From positions 1 to 19,414 of the forward strand of contig JAXHVA010000079.1 in the NCBI GenBank assembly GCA_034189035.1: DNA of 19,414 bases. Reading direction: 5' to 3'. Positions 1 to 6,071 of the stretch are shown here, in pieces. Source of the stretch: JAUXFK01 sp034189035 (GTDB lineage Bacteria > Desulfobacterota > UBA8473). Made by a program: the position numbers and the translations under genes. How positions within the stretch are numbered: the first letter of the stretch is position 1; each line of letters starts with the position of its first letter. The notes beneath the pieces are model-generated. The model saw only the letters and a list, made by a program, of their open reading frames with translations. It was not told the origin of the DNA and searched no databases.

Positions 1-54
1 CTCTTGATAAGCGTCGTATCCTGTGTCGAATATCTTCTGTATTGTCGCTTCCAT
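1..54 (-). CDS. N-terminal 18 codons of a probable IS91-type transposase (cut by window edge)
   Basis: An ATG at 54 (minus) opens a frame that runs off the window without a stop, reading MEATIQKIFDTGYDAYQE. An AGGA-containing sequence lies about 9 nt upstream. The pattern ATIQ-IF followed by an acidic/aromatic stretch resembles the start of IS91/IS1294-type Y1-transposases, just before their zinc-binding domain. That match is from memory of the family and only 18 residues are visible. Rolling-circle elements of this class are well known next to integrons, which fits the attC that follows. The zinc ribbon and HUH domains are outside the window. A different cut gene cannot be excluded. Confidence 0.45.
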   Translation of the reverse strand, partial: MEATIQKIFDTGYDAYQE

Positions 55-95
55 TAAAACTTATCCTGTTTTTTTCACGGCCCTTCTATTACAAT

Positions 96-111
96 CCCCC
101 GCACTAGCGGG
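96..111. repeat. GC-rich hairpin between transposase start and attC
   Basis: CCCGC, loop ACTA, GCGGG forms a compact 5-bp stem between the partial transposase and the attC core at 115. No T-tract follows on either strand, so it is not a good intrinsic terminator. It could be the terIS-like end of the IS91-type element, since such ends carry short hairpins upstream of the transposase. This is inference. Confidence 0.35.
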
Positions 112-114
112 TCT

Positions 115-186
115 GCTCAACGCCGCGCTCTGCAGTAAATTTGGAGCGCAGCGGAAAATTTATCCGACTGCCGCGCTTTGTTAGCA
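115..186 (-). other. attC recombination site of an integron gene cassette
   Basis: Read on the minus strand the site begins GCTAAC at 185 (R'' box) and ends GTTGAGC at 121-115, a perfect match to the GTTRRRY crossover core (R'). The R'' box equals the complement of R' less one base. Inside lie imperfectly complementary L'' and L' arms (GCGCGGCAG; CTGCAGAGCGCGGC), then paired AAATTT arms around the loop TCCGCTGCGCTCC. This is the folded single-strand structure used by integron integrases, with bulges that set strand choice. The stop codon of the upstream cassette gene is 6 bp before the site, as in textbook cassettes. Recognised by pattern only; no covariance model was run. Confidence 0.85.
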
Positions 187-191
187 AATGA

Positions 192-965
192 TTAGCGATT
201 TACAAGGTGTTTGATATAAGGCCGCAATTCAGGCTTATTCGTGCGCGCCTCGTCTAAGTACTCACCCCATGTGGGTAGCGCATCAAAAATAACTGAGTTC
301 GCGCTTAATTGTAAACTAATTAAGTTGTCCAGTATCTCAGGGGAAAACGCCTTCATGCTCCAATACCTTGACCTCTTAAAGTAATAATGACTCATATCTC
401 GGACAAGGTTGCACATTCTTTCGTACATATATTCCCCAGATTCTGGCTTTGGTTCGTCATCAGGAAGCAGCAATGCGAAATCTGCTAACGGGGGATTTTC
501 CATTGAGTTCCAATCTTCAAGGTATGAAGATAATTCGTGCTTTAACGTGGTATGTAAAAGTAGTCCAGAAACTGGACACGGGATAGGTACAGAATGAACC
601 TTCGAGTCGATTAACCTTGAAAAGAAACCTTTTCCGTAGCTGCCTTTGATTTTGAATTCGGCAATCGGTTCACCTCTTTTAATCCAACGGCAATTCTGTC
701 TATCCATAAGACCGATCACATTTCCACTATGTGTGAATCCGGATGCGTAACCAGGAACCACTGCTACTTTTGAACCGAATGTAATACCTTGAGGTACATC
801 CATATCTACTCCTAATGTGGAATTGATGATTCCTGTTGTGACTGATGTTTCACTGCTAACCCAAGTTATTCTGTTGTTCTGTATATCCACCTTAACAAAG
901 GTATGAAACCATACCTTTATGATGACGATCCTACTTCTTTTTCTATGCTTCGCAACCTGTCCCAT
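192..965 (-). CDS. Integron cassette protein of unknown function (257 aa), possible barrel-sandwich fold
   Basis: The only gene between attC and the integrase remnant, reading in the cassette direction. I chose ATG at 965; a TTG lies one codon upstream, and AGGAAAA sits 8-9 nt before the ATG. I do not recognise the family. There is no signal peptide or membrane helix, and the N-terminus is basic (KHRKRSR). Residues about 95-108 (KRGEPIAEFKIKG) and 126-140 (VPIPCPVSGLLLH) resemble the paired beta elements of biotinyl/lipoyl-type barrel-sandwich domains, where 'P-V-x-G' is the hairpin opposite the attachment loop. No attachment lysine motif (MKM/DK-A) is seen, so it would be a structural rather than modified domain. 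The C-terminal third is helical and rich in Tyr/Arg. Most cassette genes have no known role; any function here is open. Confidence 0.75.
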   Translation of the reverse strand: MGQVAKHRKRSRIVIIKVWFHTFVKVDIQNNRITWVSSETSVTTGIINSTLGVDMDVPQGITFGSKVAVVPGYASGFTHSGNVIGLMDRQNCRWIKRGEPIAEFKIKGSYGKGFFSRLIDSKVHSVPIPCPVSGLLLHTTLKHELSSYLEDWNSMENPPLADFALLLPDDEPKPESGEYMYERMCNLVRDMSHYYFKRSRYWSMKAFSPEILDNLISLQLSANSVIFDALPTWGEYLDEARTNKPELRPYIKHLVNR

Positions 966-975
966 CAATATTTTC

Positions 976-1004
976 CTAATATATAAAACCTTTTAACTTG
1001 TCAA
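976..1004 (-). promoter_or_regulatory. Candidate cassette promoter (Pc-like)
   Basis: Minus strand: perfect -35 TTGACA (1004-999). The -10 is TATATT (983-978, 15-nt spacer) or TATTAG (981-976, 17-nt spacer). It points into the cassette gene, with the start codon about 15-20 nt further on. It overlaps the candidate attI/cassette junction, as expected if -35 and -10 come from different sides of the recombination point. Confidence 0.5.
991..997 (-). other. Candidate attI/cassette junction core
   Basis: Minus-strand GTTAAAA matches GTTRRRY except for the last base. It lies between the integrase remnant and the first cassette, where an attI crossover should be. If real, the cassette spans about 996 down to 121 (about 876 bp). 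The match is short in AT-rich DNA, so support is mostly positional. Confidence 0.35.
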
Positions 1005-1055
1005 GAATTTTATTTTATGTTACATCTATATTTATGTATATCATTCAATATGCAG

Positions 1056-1064
1056 TGATATAAT
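1056..1064 (+). promoter_or_regulatory. Extended -10 promoter of the integrase remnant
   Basis: TGATATAAT is a perfect extended -10 (TGn + TATAAT). No convincing -35 is seen 16-18 nt upstream. Transcription would start near 1070, just before the GGAG ribosome binding site. No LexA-type operator (CTGT-N8-ACAG) was found, although SOS control is common for intI. Confidence 0.45.
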
Positions 1065-1080
1065 ATCTTTGGAGATTATC

Positions 1081-1299
1081 TTGTTTAGTATACCGTCATC
1101 TTTTCTGTTACAATTTGAGGAACACTTACAAAAGAAGGCTGTTCCCAAAAATCAACACGCATCATATAAGAAGTGGCTCCGTTATTATCTTGACTTTTGT
1201 CATAAATATGATTTTCCCCAAACACACAGTGAAAGCCTTGCTCACTTTCTCCTTAAACGGAGAACGATTAAAAAAGCGAAAAGCCCGCTCGACTTTTAA
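1081..1299 (+). pseudogene. intI: Truncated integron-type tyrosine recombinase (N-terminal domain only)
   Basis: Starts at TTG 1081 with GGAG at 1071-1074; an alternative TTG at 1069 lacks a site. The 72-residue product contains the core-binding (SAM-like) helices of tyrosine recombinases: FEEHLQKKAVPKN, then SYKKWLRYYLDFCHKYDFP and ESLAHFL. The YxKWLRYYLDFCxK pattern is typical of integrases of environmental integrons and close relatives. Full proteins are about 320-450 aa with R...HxxR...Y in the C-terminal catalytic domain. None of that is present; the frame ends at 1299 and no continuation was found in the other frames through 1535. The true homology may end nearer 1268. It is divergent from the cassette, the canonical intI arrangement. 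Recombinase activity is lost. Confidence 0.75.
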
Positions 1300-1408
1300 A
1301 GGTGATAGCTCCCACGTTCTCTTGTTTTCTCATCCAGTCCATTTCATCATAAAGGGCAATTGTTGATTCAGATAATTGTACCTTGACACACACCCACAGT
1401 TTTGTCAT
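1268..1408 (-). CDS. Possible small ORF (46 aa) at the integrase breakpoint, unknown
   Basis: A minus-strand ATG at 1408 opens 46 codons ending TAA at 1268, including the protein-like stretch STIALYDEMDWMRKQENVG. It overlaps the end of the integrase remnant and the promoter of the racemase gene. Only a weak GACGGA precedes the start. It may be the tail of a gene brought in by the event that cut intI, or chance. I do not recognise it. Confidence 0.2.
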   Translation of the reverse strand: MTKLWVCVKVQLSESTIALYDEMDWMRKQENVGAITFKSRAGFSLF

Positions 1409-1411
1409 AAT
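1383..1411 (+). promoter_or_regulatory. Sigma70-type promoter of the racemase-family gene
   Basis: TTGACA (1383-1388), 17-nt spacer, CATAAT (1406-1411): 6/6 and 5/6 matches with ideal spacing. It predicts a start near 1418 and a leader of about 118 nt before the ATG at 1536. No obvious hairpin or riboswitch was seen in the leader. Confidence 0.65.
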
Positions 1412-1535
1412 CCGTCAAAGAAACGAAGGGTTTTTATCTCTTATTTTAAAAGCACTCCGTGTCCTCCCTTTCAAAGCGATATATATTATTGCTATAGGTG
1501 GGGTTTGGGGTATTGGAAGAAAAGAGGAGGAGCAG

Positions 1536-2336
1536 ATGAAACTTTGTTATGTTAATATCAGTGAGGAGAAGATATCCGGCCCGTATCTTGATCTTTTAAA
1601 GATGACTGCACAGAAGGTTCTCCGTCCGGATACTGAGATGGAGATAAAATCTGTAGAACCGGGACTTACCAGGGCATTTGATGTGCATCCGTATTTTATC
1701 TTTCTCAATAAAAGGTCGATTATAGAACGGGCAATCGAGGCTGAAAAGGAAGGGTTTGATTCAGTGGTGGTTGGATGCTTTGCAGATCCGGGAGTATTGG
1801 AAGCCAGAGCAGCTGTAAGTATTCCTGTAATAGGTATTGCCGAGGCATCTATGCTCTATGCATGTTTGCTTGGGCGTAAATTTGCCATTGTAACCTTACA
1901 TGAACCTACTTTCATCTCTGCGATGGAAGATCAGATTATGTATTATGGGATGCAGTCTCGAGCAATACGCAATCCGGTAAGGATGATTAACACATCGAGC
2001 TATGATGTATTCACCAAAGGCATGCAAGATCCGAAGATTATCGCTACTGATATTATGGAAAGGGCAAAGGAATGTGCAGCTGATGGAGCAGATGTGGTGA
2101 TTATCGGTTGTAATGGATTGGGCCCCCTTTGCACGCTTACGAATATGGTGAGGTTAGAGGAGAACGACATGCCCATACTCGACTGTATATCCGTGGGAAT
2201 GAAGACAGCAGAGACCATCCATGAAACCAGCGCAAAACTTGGCATCCCCTCAGTAAGCAGGACAGGGATAAATACCCTGCCAAAAGAGAAGGATATGAAG
2301 AGGGTGAGAAGTCAATTTGGGTTAAAGGAGATTTGA
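1536..2336 (+). CDS. Asp/Glu/hydantoin racemase family protein
   Basis: 266 aa. The ATG at 1536 is preceded by GAGGAGG (1524-1530). The frame is open back to 1383, but that stretch contains the promoter and reads as non-protein-like, so it is excluded. The family uses two cysteines for cofactor-independent proton transfer at a C-alpha. Here they are C81 in VVGCFADPG and C192 in IIGCNGLGPL, in the two pseudo-symmetric halves. The closing region LGIPSVSRTG fits hydantoin-racemase-like members rather than MurI. Known activities include hydantoin, aspartate and related racemases or maleate isomerases; the substrate cannot be assigned. It stands alone with its own promoter, so context gives no pathway. 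Confidence 0.85.
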   Translation: MKLCYVNISEEKISGPYLDLLKMTAQKVLRPDTEMEIKSVEPGLTRAFDVHPYFIFLNKRSIIERAIEAEKEGFDSVVVGCFADPGVLEARAAVSIPVIGIAEASMLYACLLGRKFAIVTLHEPTFISAMEDQIMYYGMQSRAIRNPVRMINTSSYDVFTKGMQDPKIIATDIMERAKECAADGADVVIIGCNGLGPLCTLTNMVRLEENDMPILDCISVGMKTAETIHETSAKLGIPSVSRTGINTLPKEKDMKRVRSQFGLKEI

Positions 2337-2370
2337 TATATTGTATCAGTGTAGCTTTTTGGAAAGAGTC

Positions 2371-2572
2371 GCTTCAACGACAATCAAATTTTAATCCGTG
2401 TAAAACTTGCGTCCAAGTGATCGTAAACAAAGAACAGTATATCACTATTCAATTCAGTAGTTCCACTAATAACTATTTCAGATATAAAATGTGAGACAAT
2501 CTCCTATTCTCTCTTAACGCTTACTAAGACGCTCAGACAGTACATGCATTAAAATGTGATTGTCGTTGAAGC
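2371..2572. mobile_element. MITE-like element or long inverted repeat (25-bp arms)
   Basis: Fills most of the 319-bp gene-free gap 2337-2655. The left arm 2371-2395 (GCTTCAACGACAATCA...) and right arm 2548-2572 are inverted copies with one mismatch in 25. The 152-bp interior has no ORF. Size and arms fit a miniature inverted-repeat element, but I found no clear flanking target duplication. A long-armed RNA structure is the alternative. The rest of the gap (2573-2655) is AT-rich with no clear feature. Confidence 0.6.
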
Positions 2573-2655
2573 TTGATGATAATTCTCTTTTCATAGTGCT
2601 AAAATGATACATTTTTTTTAAAATGCTTCAAACGGGGAAGGGAAGGAGGAGCGGT

Positions 2656-3144
2656 TTATAGATCATAAAGGGTTTCATCAACATTCGGCTTATTTTTCTT
2701 TCGTCTGGTGTTTCCTTTTGCCTCTAAGATAAACGGATCTTCATCATCGAGTAAATCACCCATTTCAGCTTCTATATTTTCTGGATCTTCCCCCTGTTCC
2801 AGTCGACTTAAGGCCTCTTCCATTCTGGGCCCCATACTGAGACCCGTTGCATCAGACAGTTTCCGCATAAGCATGGCCGCTTGTTTTGGGTCATCTTCGT
2901 TGATATTGCCCGCTTCACTGGCCAGCATTGCCATGGCTTTTTCCATCTTTGCCTCATCGATTGGAGGCATGTCGCTGTCTGTATCATTCTCTTTGCCCTT
3001 TGATATATTGGCAAAGATAGACATTTCACGTTTCAATTTGACCTTGCATTTGGGGCAATCCGGGATCTTTTCAGTATTGACGGATTTTGAAAAGAAGTTG
3101 TATATGGTATTGCATTTTTTACAGTAAAATTCATAGATTGGCAT
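2656..3144 (-). CDS. FmdB-family zinc-ribbon protein with long acidic C-terminus
   Basis: 162 aa; ATG at 3144 preceded by AGGGGG at 7 nt. The N-terminus MPIYEFYCKKC and the pair C8-x2-C11 / C30-x2-C33 are diagnostic of the FmdB/CxxC putative regulatory family, a single zinc ribbon of about 40 residues. Family members are usually about 70-110 aa. This one adds about 120 residues rich in Asp/Glu/Met (AKMEKAMAMLASEAG, ALSRLEQGEDPENIEAEMG), predicted to be helical and acidic. Function is poorly known; the first member was linked to the fmd amidase operon. It sits downstream of the DUF2892 gene on the same strand but a terminator-like hairpin separates them. Cytoplasmic. Confidence 0.85.
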   Translation of the reverse strand: MPIYEFYCKKCNTIYNFFSKSVNTEKIPDCPKCKVKLKREMSIFANISKGKENDTDSDMPPIDEAKMEKAMAMLASEAGNINEDDPKQAAMLMRKLSDATGLSMGPRMEEALSRLEQGEDPENIEAEMGDLLDDEDPFILEAKGNTRRKKNKPNVDETLYDL

Positions 3145-3185
3145 ATATTTCCCCCTGAAATAGTTTAATGGCTTAATTGCCTGGG

Positions 3186-3199
3186 TAAAAAGCTTTTTA
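3186..3199. repeat. Perfect 14-bp palindrome upstream of the FmdB gene
   Basis: TAAAAAGCTTTTTA is self-complementary and lies 42-55 bp upstream of the FmdB start, overlapping a minus-strand TATAAA that could be its -10. It could be an operator, or just AT-rich symmetry. Confidence 0.3.
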
Positions 3200-3211
3200 T
3201 ACCTTGTATTT

Positions 3212-3247
3212 AAAAAAACATATGCAGACGCATTTCTCCTGTGTCTG
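3212..3247 (-). terminator. Possible intrinsic terminator of the DUF2892 gene
   Basis: On the minus strand CAGACAC, 9-nt loop, GCGTCTG (3247-3225; 7-bp stem with one G-U pair) is followed 6 nt later by seven T (3218-3212). It lies 32 bp past the stop codon of the gene at 3279-3476. The gap before the T-tract weakens the call. Confidence 0.45.
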
Positions 3248-3278
3248 TTATGTCGTATCTTCCGAACAGTTTAAAAGC

Positions 3279-3476
3279 TTAGGGTGTTTTTTTGCCGACT
3301 CTCAGTTTTTCCAGGATGTTTTCCATCAGACACCACTTTGTAAAAGCAGACTGCAGTAAATTGAGACCAACGAAGGCAGTGAAGAAGAGCCAGTATCTAT
3401 GATGGAAATATGCGAGTCCAAGGGAAAGCAGGATGAACGTTCCTGCAATCGCCCGAATAAAATGTTCCATTTTCAT
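3279..3476 (-). CDS. DUF2892 (YgaP-like transmembrane) small membrane protein
   Basis: 65 aa; ATG at 3476 with AAAGGAGG upstream. Two hydrophobic helices, about residues 8-23 (AIAGTFILLSLGLAYF) and 28-42 (YWLFFTAFVGLNLLQ), with the conserved tail SAFTKWCLMENILEKLRV. The pattern RAIAG-T, LFTAFVGLNLLQSAFT, C-x-ME-LEKL matches DUF2892, the membrane segment fused to rhodanese in YgaP and common as a free protein in anaerobes. The Cys in the tail is conserved in the family. The biochemical role is unknown, often near sulfur or redox genes. Inner membrane. Confidence 0.8.
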   Translation of the reverse strand: MKMEHFIRAIAGTFILLSLGLAYFHHRYWLFFTAFVGLNLLQSAFTKWCLMENILEKLRVGKKTP

Positions 3477-3844
3477 CGAATACTCCCTCCTTTGTCGTGA
3501 CTACTCAAGTAGCCAGGCTGAAGGGGTCTGAAAAGCACGATTGACATACTTTAGCGCAGAGAGTCCAGCTTTTCGAACCGAACATGGCTTCAAAATGAGT
3601 CGTATTCTTGTTTTTACTAAGAGTATTCAGCCTATCCACCTGTGTAGTTACCCTTTGTCTTGAAAAACGAAACCATATTATCCTATGTACTTTTTTTTGT
3701 CAATGAATTGAAATGGAAGGGAAAGTTTTTCATGTTCATAGTATTTTCTTGACATAGAGTCGATTTCCAACTAAATCTATATGCGAAGGGGGGGGCAAGA
3801 GTGCGCAGTTTTGAAGTTTATGAGACAAGCACATTAGTAAAAAA
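3477..3844. promoter_or_regulatory. Divergent intergenic region (368 bp) between DUF2892 and sirtuin genes
   Basis: Holds a minus-strand promoter TTGACA (3703-3698), 17-nt spacer, TAATAT (3680-3675), giving the DUF2892 gene a leader of about 190 nt. It also holds a plus-strand TTGACA (3749-3754) with a 17-nt spacer to the weak -10 TAAATC, probably for the sirtuin operon. The leader has a near-palindrome CTACT-CA-AGTAG close to the start codon and paired GAAAAGC/GCTTTTC segments. No ORF with a ribosome binding site was seen. Confidence 0.5.
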
Positions 3845-4666
3845 ATGGATGAGAGATTAGAGTCTATCTTACATTCTTACAGAGAATCACAAGGGAATCT
3901 CACTGTTTTAACCGGAGCAGGCATTTCAAAAGAGAGCGGCATACCTACTTTCAGGGGCAAGGAAGGCTACTGGACGGTCGGGTCTAAGGAGTATCAACCT
4001 GTTGAGATGGCTACTGTAAGGATGTTTAATAGAGACCCGTTCGAAGTATGGAAGTGGTATCTTTATCGTAAAACCATCTGTACCAATGCATCGTTGAATG
4101 CAGGCCATTTGGCTGTAGCTCAATTAGAGTGGATTTTCAAAGATCGTTTCTGCCTTATCACTCAGAATGTGGATGGGCTTCACATAAGGGCAGGCAACAG
4201 CCTTGAGAAGACATATCAGATCCATGGGAACATCGACTTTATGCGCTGTTTTAAAAGGTGTACCATGGATATCTTTCCTATCCCTGAAGAGATCCCTCCA
4301 AAAGGGAAGGGGGATGTACTTACTGAAAAAGACAGGGTGTTGCTGGCCTGCCCTTACTGTGGTTCTTTGAGCAGACCTCATGTCCTGTGGTTTGATGAGT
4401 CTTATAATGAGATCTATTATCGATTTGAAAGTTCTATACAAAGAGCATTACAAACGGATCTTCTGATCGTAATCGGCACTTCCGGTGCAACGAACCTTCC
4501 GATGCAGGTAGGCTCACTCGTGGCAAGAAGGAATGCAACAATGATCGACATTAACCCCGCGAAGAATCCTTTTAGCCATATGGCGGAATCAACAGAAAGA
4601 GGCTATTATTATCCGGGAAAAAGCAGTGAAATACTCCCATGTATTGTTGATTTTTTAAAACAATAA
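3845..4666 (+). CDS. cobB: SIR2/CobB-type NAD-dependent protein deacylase (class III-like)
   Basis: 273 aa. It removes acyl groups from lysines using NAD+, giving nicotinamide and O-acyl-ADP-ribose. Visible: GAGISKESGIPTFRG (24-38), TQNVDGLH (107-113), catalytic H128 in QIHGN, a zinc module C135-x3-C139 and C169-x2-C172, RPHVLWFDE, and GTSGATNLP (211-219). W71-Y72-L73-Y74-R75 aligns without gaps to the E. coli CobB segment holding Y92 and R95, counting from the shared RDP. Y-x-x-R is the class III motif that binds malonyl, succinyl or glutaryl lysine. So an acidic-acyl deacylase is likely, though CobB also deacetylates. An in-frame stop lies upstream and no clear Shine-Dalgarno was seen. Phosphofructokinase and acyl-CoA genes follow 39 bp on. 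Confidence 0.9.
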   Translation: MDERLESILHSYRESQGNLTVLTGAGISKESGIPTFRGKEGYWTVGSKEYQPVEMATVRMFNRDPFEVWKWYLYRKTICTNASLNAGHLAVAQLEWIFKDRFCLITQNVDGLHIRAGNSLEKTYQIHGNIDFMRCFKRCTMDIFPIPEEIPPKGKGDVLTEKDRVLLACPYCGSLSRPHVLWFDESYNEIYYRFESSIQRALQTDLLIVIGTSGATNLPMQVGSLVARRNATMIDINPAKNPFSHMAESTERGYYYPGKSSEILPCIVDFLKQ

Positions 4667-4705
4667 AACGGCGTTACACAATTAAAGAATGGATTGAGAT
4701 AAAAA

Positions 4706-6025
4706 ATGGAAAATGAGAGGTTAAGATTGTTTGATAAGGCGGATACGCATATTATAAGTATCGGTGAATCGAAGGTGAAGTCGAATTTCAAATACGGAAA
4801 TTTTATCTCTCCGCTTGAACGGGTGCTTCTTAATCCTTCTGAAGCATACTTCAATGATTGCTTAAATGAGAAAAAGAAGCCTGTCTCACTCGAATTGGCT
4901 GGCCCAAGAGAGATGATATACTTTGATCCGAAAAAGATAAAATGTGCGGTTGTGACATGCGGAGGGCTTTGTCCAGGGATAAATGATGTCATTCGTTCGA
5001 TTGTCCTTGGGCTGTATCATATGTATGGGGTGAGCAATATCTATGGAATAAAGTACGGTTTTCAAGGGTTTATTCCGAGGTACGGACATGACATCGTGGA
5101 TTTGACCCCTGAGCTTGTGAGAAACATACATGTGCTGGGAGGCTCTATGCTGGCATCTTCGAGGGGGCCTCAGAAGATAGAAGAGATTGTAGATGCATTA
5201 GAGAGGTTGAATGTAAGCATACTCTTTGTTATCGGGGGCGATGGAACCTTGTCAGCAGCGCAGCTCATCAGTGAAGAAGTAGAATTGAGAAATATGAAGA
5301 CATGCATTATTGGGATTCCAAAGACTATTGATAATGATATCCTTATGGTTTCCAGGTCATTTGGCTTTGAAACAGCCGTTGATGTGGCTACACAGGCGAT
5401 ACGAAGCGCTCATACAGAGGCCATTGGTGCGTATAATGGCATTGGATTGGTGAAGTTAATGGGAAGAGAGTCTGGTTTTGTGGCTACCAGCGCTGGATTG
5501 GCTCAAAGAGATGTCAACTTTGTATTGATTCCTGAAATGGACTTTGATCTGAAAGGAGAGAATGGCTTCTTTAATGTTTTGAAAAGACGTCTTGATGAGA
5601 GGGGGCATGCAGTAATTGTTGTTGCCGAGGGGGCAGGGCAGAAGTTCTTCTCCAATAAAGGTATTAAGAGAGACGCCTCAGGAAATGTAAAACTTGGAGA
5701 TATCGGGATTTTTTTGCAAAGAGAAATAAAGGGCTTTTTCTCGAAGAACAATATCCCGATTAATCTGAAGTATATTGATCCGAGTTACTTAATTAGAAGC
5801 ACACCGGCAAACTCGAGTGATAATGTTTTTTGTGGATTCCTTGGACAAAATGCGGTCCATGCAGGAATGGCAGGAAAGACTGCAATGTTGGTAGGCATTT
5901 GGAATAATACTTATGTTCATATCCCTTTAAAGCTGGTAATTGGCGGTCGAAAAAAGGTCGATTTGAATGACCGGTTATGGCTGAGTGTACTTGAATCAAC
6001 AGGTCAGCCGTCTTTTAAGGATTGA
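4706..6025 (+). CDS. 6-phosphofructokinase, ATP-type of the long (plant/trypanosome-like) clade
   Basis: 439 aa. It phosphorylates fructose 6-phosphate to the 1,6-bisphosphate. Seen: CGGLCPGINDVIRS (85-98), GGDGT (177-181), PKTIDND (205-211; D209 is the catalytic base position), MGRESG (252-257), PEMDF (276-280), VVAEGAGQ (305-312) and the substrate-end DPSYLIRSTPANSSD (358-372). Gly in GGDGT predicts ATP, whereas PPi enzymes carry GGDD. Lys in PKTIDND is the residue found in PPi enzymes and in the long ATP clade. At 439 aa it is longer than the usual 320-aa bacterial PfkA. Only a weak ribosome site (TTGAGAT) precedes it. Its place between sirtuin and beta-oxidation genes is unusual. The phosphoryl donor is inference. 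Confidence 0.88.
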   Translation: MENERLRLFDKADTHIISIGESKVKSNFKYGNFISPLERVLLNPSEAYFNDCLNEKKKPVSLELAGPREMIYFDPKKIKCAVVTCGGLCPGINDVIRSIVLGLYHMYGVSNIYGIKYGFQGFIPRYGHDIVDLTPELVRNIHVLGGSMLASSRGPQKIEEIVDALERLNVSILFVIGGDGTLSAAQLISEEVELRNMKTCIIGIPKTIDNDILMVSRSFGFETAVDVATQAIRSAHTEAIGAYNGIGLVKLMGRESGFVATSAGLAQRDVNFVLIPEMDFDLKGENGFFNVLKRRLDERGHAVIVVAEGAGQKFFSNKGIKRDASGNVKLGDIGIFLQREIKGFFSKNNIPINLKYIDPSYLIRSTPANSSDNVFCGFLGQNAVHAGMAGKTAMLVGIWNNTYVHIPLKLVIGGRKKVDLNDRLWLSVLESTGQPSFKD

Positions 6026-6071
6026 AGAAGGTTGAGTCAAAATGATACAGATATTCAAAAAGGAGGATAAG

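Noticed and set aside
96..111. GC hairpin as an intrinsic terminator of the cassette
   Set aside because: No T-tract on either strand; better explained as an element end or chance.
1383..1535. 51-codon N-terminal extension of the racemase-family gene
   Set aside because: Covers a strong promoter and has no ribosome site; ATG 1536 has GAGGAGG and matches the family start.
2600..2626. AT-only hairpin downstream of the FmdB gene as a terminator
   Set aside because: The stem is only A-T pairs inside an A-run and would be too weak.
2708..3127. 139-aa plus-strand frame
   Set aside because: Ser-rich antisense shadow of the FmdB-type gene, which has the conserved CxxC pairs.
6042..6071. Upstream ATG for the first crotonase
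   Set aside because: The AAGGAGG lies downstream of it and serves ATG 6072.
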